From assembly GCA_039649115.1 (NCBI GenBank), contig JBBWZQ010000079.1:1-64000 (forward strand): DNA of 64,000 nt, written 5' to 3'. The DNA comes from DATEJJ01 sp039649115 (GTDB taxonomy: Bacteria; Actinomycetota; Actinomycetes; Mycobacteriales; Micromonosporaceae). The translations under genes and the position numbers were made by a program. Positions 1 to 7,600 of this stretch are shown here, one piece after another. The notes below the pieces were generated by a model. It worked only from the letters and a program-made list of their open reading frames with translations. It made no database searches and had not been told where the DNA came from. How positions within the stretch are numbered: the first letter of the stretch is position 1; every line of letters starts with the position of its first letter.

Positions 1-488
1 CCGAGATGACCCTGCGCGACATCGACCACCGGCTCGACGCCATGGTGCTACTCAACGCCACCGGCATCCGCCCGGACCAGGCCGGCCAGGTGACCGACAT
101 CCGCCAGCTGCCCCCGGCGGCGGTCAGCAAGCTCGCCTTCCACAACCCGGCGCTGCGCCCCGATCCGGCCGCGCTGACCGACGCGCAACGCGCCGGCTCG
201 GCAGCCAACCAGAAGACCATGGCCTCGTACGCCGGCGACGAGTTCCTGTTCGCCCCGAAGCTGCGCCGCCGACTGCACCGGGTCGCGATCCCGGTGCTCG
301 TCGCCTGGGGCACGGAAGACGGCGTGCTCATGCCCGACTACGGCCAGGCATACGCGAACGCCTTCCGCAACGGCCAGTTCCACCCCATCCCCGACGCCGG
401 TCACTTCCCGCACATCGAGCAGCCCAAGGGCGTCCTGGCGGCCATCGGCGACTTCGCCGACAACGTCGTCGAGGCCCCCGCCGGATGA
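1..488 (+). CDS. Alpha/beta-hydrolase, C-terminal part (cut by window edge)
   Basis: The reading frame is open to the left edge, so the N-terminal half, including the nucleophile elbow, is outside the window. What remains is the cap/C-terminal part of an alpha/beta-hydrolase fold enzyme. The segment IPVLVAWGTEDGVLMP carries the usual acid residue of the triad, and DAGHFPHIEQP carries the catalytic histidine near the C-terminus, in the order expected for the family. Substrate cannot be told. It runs in the same direction as the broken TetR gene that follows 70 bp later and may have been its target. It looks like chromosomal flank rather than part of the biosynthetic cluster. The call is firm at fold level only. 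Confidence 0.75.
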   Translation, partial: EMTLRDIDHRLDAMVLLNATGIRPDQAGQVTDIRQLPPAAVSKLAFHNPALRPDPAALTDAQRAGSAANQKTMASYAGDEFLFAPKLRRRLHRVAIPVLVAWGTEDGVLMPDYGQAYANAFRNGQFHPIPDAGHFPHIEQPKGVLAAIGDFADNVVEAPAG

Positions 489-558
489 CCGGAGAGCGGC
501 GGCTGCGCCACCATTGCGGCACAGCGGATCGCTCGGTGACTCTGCGGTATTTCCAAAC

Positions 559-1223
559 GTGTCCGATGTCAGGCGAGTGCGGCCCAGGCTGCGCGCGGAA
601 CGCAGTGACGGTGTGGAGAACCGGCAGCGAATCCTGGCGGCGGCGACAGCGGCGGTCATACGCGACGGGTTGAAGGAGCCGCTCGTGACGGTGGCAAGCG
701 CGGCCGGCGTCGGCATCGGCACCCTGTATCGGCACTTCCCGAGCCGCGCGCCGCTGCTGGACGGGCTCGTCGTGCAATCCCTACGACTCCCGTCGTGGAC
801 GACATCCGGGCGGCCAGCCGGTGCATCCCGTCCACGACCGTCCGCGTCGCCAGGTGCACGGCGGCCGGCGAAGCCGACACCGCGATCGAAGCGGTGCGCG
901 GCTACTTCTACCGCATGATCGAACGCCGCGACCAGCGCATCCTTCCGCAGCGCGGCGGCCCCGTGGTGGCGGGCGCCGAAGCGGCCGCGCTGCGCGAGGA
1001 GGTCGGCCGGGAACTCGGGGACATCCTCCGCCGGGGCCTCGTGGACGGCACGGTCAGGGCCGGACTGACTCCGCTCGACCTGATCGTGATGGCGACCATG
1101 GTGGCCCAGCCGCTGCCGTACGTCACGGACTGGGGTCGCGTCGCCCGGCGGGCGGCCGACGTGTACCTGGCCGGCATGTCGCCCGGCGACGGCCGGGAAA
1201 CGACGGAAGGCGACCTGCGCTGA
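559..1223 (+). pseudogene. TetR-family regulator, frameshifted
   Basis: The N-terminal part (from a GTG at 559) reads as a TetR helix-turn-helix: RQRILAAATAAV, then VASAAGVGIGTLYRHFPSR, followed by LLDGLVVQSLRL. The C-terminal ligand-binding part (IEAVRGYFYRMIERRDQR ... ADVYLAGM) lies in a different frame, from about 792 to the stop at 1223. The frame change occurs where a 52-bp stretch (809-860) is identical to part of the ParB/StrR-like gene at 57154-57205. The gene therefore looks inactivated, most simply by insertion of that stretch plus a small indel. Removing exactly 52 bp does not by itself restore the frame, so a second change or a sequencing error must be involved. The HTH is recognisable; loss of function is inferred. 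Confidence 0.75.
809..860 (+). repeat. 52-bp exact direct repeat, copy 1 (in broken tetR)
   Basis: Every base from 809 to 860 equals 57154-57205, in the same orientation; the match ends sharply on both sides (808 G versus C; 861 G versus A). Copy 2 is inside the ParB/StrR-like regulator and, on the minus strand, encodes the conserved segment around HLATRTVVDGMHRLAA. Copy 1 sits at the frame break of the tetR remnant, so it is most likely a copy of the regulator sequence. Confidence 0.93.
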
Positions 1224-1346
1224 CGGCGACCGCGGTGTAGATCACTTTTCTCAACCGGATCTTCTTCTCGGCCCGGTCCGGCGCTAGGTTTGTCCGGACT
1301 TTTTCCGCCGTCTAGAGTTCCGCTCGCCCACTACGGGGAGACCGAC

Positions 1347-1808
1347 ATGAGCATGTTCTATCTGGCCCAGCCCGATCAGCAGCAGCAGCTCGAATGGCTT
1401 AACGGCGGCACGCTGGCCATGCTGCTCGACGGCAAAGCCACCGACGGCCAACTGATGATGGGCCGCTTCGACGTCAGCAAGGGCGAGGCGCCGCCGTACC
1501 ACAAACACACCCGCGAGGACGAGGTCTTCATGCTGATCAAGGGCACGGCCCTGGTCTGGTACGACGACCAGGAGTACGACGTAGCCGAGGGTGGCGTGAT
1601 GTTCCTGCCCAAAGGCGTCCCGCACGCATACCGCATCACGTCCGACAAGGCCGACCTGCTGATGATCAACACCCCGGCCGGCATCGAGGGCATGTTCCGG
1701 GCCTCGGGACGCGACAAGTCCACCCGTCGCCCGCTCGGCTTCGAGATCGCACCGGACCCGGCCATCGCCGAGCAATACGGAAACGTCATCGTCGGCCCGC
1801 CGCGCTGA
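1347..1808 (+). CDS. Small cupin-domain protein
   Basis: The 153-residue product is one cupin barrel. Motif 1 reads PPYHKHTREDEVFMLIKG, giving the H-x-H plus Glu metal-ligand pattern, and motif 2 reads MFLPKGVPHAYRI, giving the last His. That pattern supports a metal-binding cupin, which could be a dioxygenase, an isomerase or a sensor; nothing fixes the reaction. ATG at 1347 is chosen over upstream in-frame codons because CGGGGAG stands 6-7 nt before it. The gene is monocistronic, with the tetR remnant upstream and transposon debris downstream. A direct role in the cluster is not indicated. Confidence 0.8.
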   Translation: MSMFYLAQPDQQQQLEWLNGGTLAMLLDGKATDGQLMMGRFDVSKGEAPPYHKHTREDEVFMLIKGTALVWYDDQEYDVAEGGVMFLPKGVPHAYRITSDKADLLMINTPAGIEGMFRASGRDKSTRRPLGFEIAPDPAIAEQYGNVIVGPPR

Positions 1809-1831
1809 CCGCCGTACTCTAAAGAGCCTTC

Positions 1832-1917
1832 ATGACGTTGCGACTCGGATCCGCAGATCGCCGCGGCGCTCGCCCCGATCCTCGAACACGCGGGCGACAT
1901 CACCCCGCCGCCGGTAG
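1832..1917 (+). pseudogene. Stub of an alpha/beta-hydrolase (esterase) gene
   Basis: From ATG 1832 the DNA encodes M-T, then, after skipping one extra G near 1840, the phase FDSDPQIAAALAPILEHAG and a short Pro-rich end. This resembles the N-terminus of acetyl-esterase type hydrolases. After about 25 codons the similarity stops at the point where transposase sequence begins on the other strand (about 1912-1917). I read it as the first codons of an esterase gene cut by a transposon, with a later frameshift. The match is short, so the family call is tentative. Confidence 0.4.
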
Positions 1918-2332
1918 CTGGCCCAACCGCCAGGTCGGATCGCTTGACCGTCTCGCGGGAGGTGCCGCACGGCACCGGGGTGGAGTCGGCGATGCGGATC
2001 GGGTGTTGCCACAGGTCGGTGTCTGCGGCCAGAACGGCGGTGAGGTGGGCGATCTGGGTGGTCAGCTTGCGCAGCCGCTTGTTGTAGCCGGGTTGCTTGG
2101 GCAGGCCGGGGAACAGGTGGATGACGGCCTTGCGGGCGTAGCGGATCCAACGGTTCTCGTCGGGGTAGCCCAGCAGGGCCTGGATGGCCGATACCGTGAT
2201 CAGTTCGGCGCCGGTGATCTTCGGGAGGATCCCGACCTTCGGCTGCCATCGTGTGAGCTGGGGTGACGCCTTCAACTCGTCGTCGATCTTGACCTAGAGT
2301 GCGGTGGCGACGGTGTCCAGATCGACGTGCAC
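1912..2332 (-). pseudogene. IS982-type transposase remnant
   Basis: Read on the minus strand from GTG 2332 (GGAGG four bases upstream), the product starts VHVDLDTVATAL, meets a TAG stop at codon 13 (2294-2296) where the family has Tyr, and continues VKIDDELK ... IQALLGYPDENRWIRYARK ... QPGYNKRLRKL ... LWQHPIRIADSTPVPCG ... RETVKRSDLA. This is the N-terminal half of an IS982-family transposase, including the first catalytic Asp region (IADSTPV). A one-base deletion shifts the frame just after KRSDLA, and similarity ends at about 1912. The rest of the transposase and one terminus are missing. It is a dead, truncated insertion sequence; terminal repeats were not identified. Confidence 0.8.
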
Positions 2333-2525
2333 GTGGCCTCCATGGTCTCGTTGCCAGGCAACGTCGATCATGGCCACCCTCGCCTTCCTTCACCAGTCCG
2401 TACCCCTTTGAATAAGTCATCTGGGACTCCGGCCACCCGGAAGCCGCCCGGGCCGCCCTGTACCCGTTACTGGCGACGACTTCGCCACGCCTGCGGCCAA
2501 TACCATGGAGGCACGAGGGGGAGCC
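2333..2525. other. Non-coding stretch upstream of methyltransferase
   Basis: This 193-bp interval lies between the start of the transposase remnant and the methyltransferase. It contains a perfect small inverted repeat (GTTGCC-A-GGCAAC, about 2349-2361), probably left from the upstream region of the insertion sequence, and the GAGGGGGAG ribosome site of the next gene at about 2514-2522. No terminal inverted repeat of the element could be defined by eye. Confidence 0.4.
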
Positions 2526-3242
2526 ATGGGTATGCTGACGCTCGACGGACCGATTCAGTCCACGCTGTTCACCGTGGGCCACGACTACGATCCGGAACCC
2601 ATCCGGGGCCGCATGCGGCAGATCTTCAACCGCGTCATGCGCGACGGCGAGGACGTGTTCGAAGGTGGCGCCAGCATCAGCCAGGTGTGTTACCTCCTGC
2701 ACCTCGCCCGGAAGACCCGTGCCCGGACCATCGTCGAAGTGGGCTTCAATATCGGGTACTCCTGTCTGGGGTTTCTCGAAGCGTCACCCACCACGCGAGT
2801 GATCTCGTTCGAGTTGAACGACCGGCCCTGCGTCGGGACAGCCAAGGCGTTCATCGACAGGCACTACCCGGGTCGACACCGGCTCGTCATAGGCGACTCT
2901 CGGGAGACGCTCCCGCTCTACGCGACGGGCATGCACACCGACCGCGCCGACCTGATCTTCATTGATGGCGGCCACGAATACGACATCGTGACGAAGGACA
3001 TCCGCAATGCGTCGGAGTTGGCCGGCGACCGCGCGGTCGTCGTGCTCGACGACATGACGCCGTGGTATCCGTGGGGAACCGGGCCCACGAATGCCTGGCG
3101 GGAAGCGATCGAGGACGGGCTGATCGCCCCGCTGGAGTATCTGACCGACGCCACTCCGGGCGACTCCGTGGTCGGGCCCGCGGACCGGTGCTGGGCGGTC
3201 GGCCGGTACGTGCACGCGGATCGGCAGCTGCCCCGAGCCTGA
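2526..3242 (+). CDS. Class I SAM-dependent methyltransferase (Methyltransf_24 type)
   Basis: The 238-residue protein has a Rossmann fold with the SAM-binding stretch TIVEVGFNIGYSCLGFLE (G-x-N-x-G variant of motif I), an acidic residue after beta-2 (VISFELND), and ADLIFIDGGHEYDIVTKDI, typical of family-24 O-methyltransferases that act on sugars or small secondary metabolites. ATG 2526 is selected because GAGGGGGAG sits directly upstream; an in-frame ATG 21 bp earlier lacks such a site. It is transcribed alone, toward the fossil condensation gene. It is the leftmost intact gene that could belong to the cluster; the substrate is unknown. Confidence 0.75.
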   Translation: MGMLTLDGPIQSTLFTVGHDYDPEPIRGRMRQIFNRVMRDGEDVFEGGASISQVCYLLHLARKTRARTIVEVGFNIGYSCLGFLEASPTTRVISFELNDRPCVGTAKAFIDRHYPGRHRLVIGDSRETLPLYATGMHTDRADLIFIDGGHEYDIVTKDIRNASELAGDRAVVVLDDMTPWYPWGTGPTNAWREAIEDGLIAPLEYLTDATPGDSVVGPADRCWAVGRYVHADRQLPRA

Positions 3243-3253
3243 CCGCGATGCCC

Positions 3254-3714
3254 TCAGCCGTCGCAGGCGTCGACCAGGATCCGTTCGAGGCCCCGCAGGA
3301 TGCTGGCCGGCCGGTCCTCGGGCATGCCGGTGGTGTCGGCCGTCAGCGTGATCCGCGCGGCGTCGGTCAGTGCCCACAGCGTGAACAGCACATCCCTTGA
3401 CGGGTAGGCGGCCGGCGTCCGGGTCTCTCGGAGACGGCTGCGCCCCAGCACCTCCCGAGCGTCGCCCGCCGGACCGGGCGGCGGCCTACACTCCTCGCCG
3501 ACTCCGTACCGCAGGTTGACCGAGTACCGGAGCGCGATGGCGCCGCGCCGCTCTCGCTGTATCTCCCGGAAGACCATGTCGCAGCGGTCCGGATCGGACC
3601 AGCCGTGGTGGTAGGCGGCACGCGACGCCAGCGCGACGCGCCGGCAGGCTTCCGGAAACGGCACCGCGGTCAGGTCGAAGAAGGCCGGCACCACCTGGAA
3701 GAGGTTGGCCGGCG
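3254..3714 (-). pseudogene. C-terminal fossil of a condensation-like protein
   Basis: About 150 codons match the last third of the intact condensation-like protein at 17579-18979: ANLFQ near the break; RAAYHHGWSDPDR against LAAYQHGWFDPAR; TPAAYPSRDVLFTLWAL against VPATYPSHDRTFSVWTL; and LVDACDG against LLDACDG at the end. The N-terminal two-thirds, with the active-site region, are absent. Similarity starts abruptly at about 3714, some 50 bp from the SDR stop codon. A GTG at 3694 could start a short ORF, but this is best read as a truncated duplicate. It marks the decayed left end of the cluster. Confidence 0.7.
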
Positions 3715-3763
3715 ACCGGCTTCCTGCTCCCCGCCCCTCGCGCCAGCGTGACGCCTGCCCCGC

Positions 3764-4600
3764 TCATTTGTCCGGCAGCGCAGACGGGTTCAGCGACATG
3801 CCGCCGTCGACCACGATGTTCCCGCCGGTGATCCAGGAGCCCGCCGGGCTGCACAGGAACACCACCGTGGGCGAGATGTCGTCCGGTGTGCCGAGCCGCC
3901 GCAGCGGGACCTTGTCCACGATCCCGGAAAACGCCCGCGAGCTGTCCGTACCCAACATGTTGGCCGCCACGCCGTCGGTCGGCACAGGTCCGGGACCGAT
4001 CGCGTTGACCCGCACGCCGTGGCGGCCCCACTCCGAGGCCCAGGACGCGGTCAGCGACACGATCGCCGCCTTCGACGCCCCGCAGTGGGCGAAGCCTGGA
4101 AATCCCCGCTCCGGCGTTGCCAGGGTGATGTTCACGACCACACCGTGCCGGCGCGTGATCATGTCACCGACGAACGCCTGGGTGACGTTGACCGTGCCGT
4201 GCAGATCGGTTTCGAGCACCGTGTCGAATGCCCGGCGGCTCATCCGCTCGGCCCGCACCGGGAAGTTGGCGGCGGCGTTGTTCACCACGATGGTCGACGG
4301 CCCGGACCGGTGCAGGACGTAGTCGCGCAGCCGCTCCACGTCGGCCTCCTTGCGCACGTCGCACGGAATGGCGCCGCACAACTCGCCGATCTGGTCCGCG
4401 ATCGCGATCTGCGCCTGGTCCAGCCGCTGCGCCGACCGGGAGGTAATCGTCACATCGGCGCCGCAGGCCGCGAGATCCCGGGCGATGGCCAGCCCGATGC
4501 CCGACCCGCCGCCGGTCACCACCGCCACCTCGCCCTGCAGCGTCTTGGGGTTGAACACACGGTGGATCCCGCACACCTCAGTACCGTCCGGCGCGGTCAC
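3764..4600 (-). CDS. SDR oxidoreductase, dienoyl/enoyl-CoA reductase-like, atypical active site
   Basis: The 278-residue protein has the NAD(P) motif TGGGSGIG (residues 29-36) and NNAAAN (107-112). The classical Ser-Tyr-Lys set is altered: the Tyr of YxxxK is Cys173 in HCGASK (Lys177 kept), and the Ser region reads VVNITLAT. The C-terminal half (EWGRHGVRVNAIGPGPVPT ... LRRLGTPDDI ... WITGGN) resembles 2,4-dienoyl-CoA and trans-2-enoyl-CoA reductase-like SDRs, some of which also lack the canonical Tyr. GTG 4600 overlaps the stop of the PKS (GTGA), so translation is probably coupled. A natural guess is a trans-acting reductase for the product of that PKS, which has KR and DH but no ER. That role is inference. 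Confidence 0.7.
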   Translation of the reverse strand: MTAPDGTEVCGIHRVFNPKTLQGEVAVVTGGGSGIGLAIARDLAACGADVTITSRSAQRLDQAQIAIADQIGELCGAIPCDVRKEADVERLRDYVLHRSGPSTIVVNNAAANFPVRAERMSRRAFDTVLETDLHGTVNVTQAFVGDMITRRHGVVVNITLATPERGFPGFAHCGASKAAIVSLTASWASEWGRHGVRVNAIGPGPVPTDGVAANMLGTDSSRAFSGIVDKVPLRRLGTPDDISPTVVFLCSPAGSWITGGNIVVDGGMSLNPSALPDK

Positions 4601-7600
4601 CGCGCGCCGCCCACCGGGAGCGCGCCGGTAAGACTGCGGACCTCCGCCGTCAGCGTCCGCAGCGTGGGGGTGTCGAACAGGCTTCCGGCGCTGACCTCGA
4701 CGCCGAACCGGGCGCTGATCCGCGCGGCCACCTGCACCGCGCCCAGCGAGTCGCCACCCAGTTCGAAGAAGTCGTCGTCCACGCCCAACTCGGTCAGGCC
4801 CAGGGCGTCGCCCCACAGCCGGCGCAGTTCGCTGAGAACCTCGTCGTCGTCTGCTCCCGGAGCTACCGCCGGGGAGGCCGCCACCGGCGGAACCGCCGCG
4901 ACGGCCGGGGCCTCGACCCGGTCCCGGTGCGGAGCAGCAGCCGGCGCCGGGATCGTCGGTGCCGGCTCCTGCCGTCCACTGTGGACTGGCTGCGGGTGCC
5001 CGCGGGGCGGGTCGGTCCAGGGAATGCCCGGCACCTCCAGCGGCCGGGCCGGAAGGTCGACGAGGACCACCGGCGGCCGCCCGGGGCACAGGCTGTCCAG
5101 GAAGGCTGCCGCACCGTCCTCGGGGCGCAGCAGCCAGGCCGGTGCGCCGTCGAGGTCGGGCCGCGGCGCCGGGACCGCCGGGCGCGGCGAGGTGGCCCGC
5201 GCGCCGTTGGCGTGGGGTTCAGGCTCTGCGGTGGGGTCGAAGCCGTCGAGCACCTCGCGGGTGACGAACGACTCGGCGCGCAGCAGGAGGGTGTGGCTGG
5301 CCGTATCGATAATGTCGAAGCTGACGGGTCGCCGCCCCCGGCCGGCGCTTTCCAGGAACCAGGCGTGCACCGTCACGTCGGCGGTCAGCGGCTGGAACAC
5401 GGTGATCCGGCGATACATGAAGGGCGCGTACTCGTGCCCCGGCTCGACGTCGGTGAGCACGCCGGCGGCCACGTCAAGCAGCGCCGGGTGCACCGGGTGG
5501 TCGGCGAGGTCGGCCCGGAACCGTTCCGGCAGTACCAGCCGGGCCAGTGCCTCCGTGGCGTGGCCGCTGGTGGCTACCGTGCTGCTCCACCGGGGGCCGA
5601 AATGCATCCAACCGGCGAGGGAGAACTCCGTCTCGGTGGCCAGCCGCTCCGCGAGGTGCACGGGATCGGGCGGCGCGACGGCCTTGCCGGGACGGAAGGT
5701 ACCGGTGGCGTGGTCGGTCCAGCGGCCGCCGCCCGCCACCCGGCACGACTGGATCCGGAACCGGTGCACGCCGGCGAGTTCACCCACCACGACCCGCACC
5801 CGCCGCGCCGTGTCCCCCACGACCGGCGTGAAGAAGACCATGTCCCGCAACTCGATCGGCCAGCCGGTCGCCGGTACGCCGGTCGCCCGGGCGGCCAGGA
5901 CCGCGAGTTCGACCAGGGCGGTGCCGGGCAGCACCGGTACGTCGCGGAAGAGGTGCTCGTCGAACTCCCAGTCCTCGCCCGGGGTGCGGATCACCTCCAG
6001 GACCGTCCGCTCCGCCGCGTGGTCGCGCGGGCCGCCACCGTTCACCCGGGTTCCCCCGTCGGGTGCGCCCTGCCCGCCCAGCACCTTCGCCGCGGTAGGC
6101 GAGTCGGCCAGCATTCCGACCTCGGCCCAGCCCGGCCACTGTACCGACAGCGTGCGCCGGGCAGCTTGCCCGGGCCGGCTCGCGTAGGCGTCGAGAAAGG
6201 CGTTGGCCGCCGCGTAGTCCGCGCTGCCGTACAGCCCGGCCAACCCGGCCTGGCTGGAGAACAGGGCCAGGAAGTCCAGCGCGGGGCGGCGGGCGAACAC
6301 CTCTTCGATCGCCAGGATGCCCGCAGCCTTCGGACGGAGCACCGCGCGCATGTCGGCCCGGTCCCGGCGCTCCACCAGCCCGCCACCGGCCAACCCGGCC
6401 GCGTGCACCACACCGTGCACCGTGCCGAACCTGTCCTCCACAGTGGACACCACCCGGTCGAGTGCCGGTACCTCCGCCACGTCCACGGCGAAGGTCTCCA
6501 CCTGCGCGCCGGCCTCGACCAGCCCAGCCAGCGTCCGCTCCAGCAGGTCGCGCGCCGCGGGATCCCGCCCGTCCGGGCCGGTGCGGCCGAGCAGGGCGAT
6601 CCGGGGGCACAGGCCGGTCTCAGCCAGTGTGCGCGCGATGACCAGGCCGATGCCGCCGAGCCCACCGGTGATGAGGTATGTGCCCTTGCTGCGCAGTCGG
6701 GGCGGCTGATCGGCGTCCCGTAGCGTCGCCAGGCGGGGTAGCCACCGGCAGCCGCCGCGCAGCGCAACCACCGGGAGCGCCGGCCCGGCCAGGACGCTGG
6801 CGAGCTGGTCGGCGTCGATCTCCCCGGCCACGTCCACGACCTGCCCGGTCAGCCCGGCCACCTCGCGCTCCGCGGTACGCAGCAGACCGGTGACCGACGC
6901 GCTGGCCGGGTTCACCGGCTCAGATCCGGTGACGTTGACCAGCCCCCGGCCCAGTATCACCAAGCGAACCGGGAGCCGGTGCTGGCGGTGTATCGCGGCG
7001 GCCGCCTGGATCGCGCCGTGCACCGCGTCCAACCCGGCCCCGAGTTGCTCCTCCAGCGAGTCGCGGCCCACCTGGTACGGCGCCTCCAGCAGGCCCGCGT
7101 GTGCGAGCACCAGTCCGTTGGTGCCGCGCCCGGCCGCGCTGTCCAGCAGGCGCTGCCAGCCGGCGGGCCCGGTGGGATCGAACTCGCCGCCGGGTACCGC
7201 GCGCACCGTCCGGTACCCGGCGCGCTGGAGGCCGGTCACGACCTGACGGGCCACGGCCGGATCCCGCGGCGCCAGGAGCACCGCGGCGCCGGTGGCCGGG
7301 CCCGGAGCCGGCGGCGGTAGCGGATCGCGGTCGCGGACCCAGTCCAGCTCGGCCAACCGCCAGGCGGCACCGGACGGCGCCGGCGCTGCACCCGCCACGG
7401 GCGGCGTGGGCTGCGCCGGGGCGGGCGCCGCGTCCGCTGCGGGGCGGGATTGCGGCGCCGCGGCCGGAGCGGGTGGTGCCTCGGCCGGCGGCTCAGCCGC
7501 TGCGGGTTCCAGCCAGAACCGGCGTCGCTGGTACGGGTATCCGGGTGCGGCGACGCGCCGGTACCCGCGGCCCTGGTCCACCCGGGCGAAGTCGACCGCC

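Noticed and set aside
656..880. Minus-strand ORF with a ParB-like VVDGMHRLAA segment as a separate regulator gene
   Set aside because: Only the 52-bp repeat gives the match; flanks read as tetR on the plus strand, so it is not an independent gene.
1376..2275. Long minus-strand reading frame covering the cupin gene and transposase remnant as one protein
   Set aside because: Only the part above about 1912 looks like transposase; the rest is the antisense shadow of the cupin gene.
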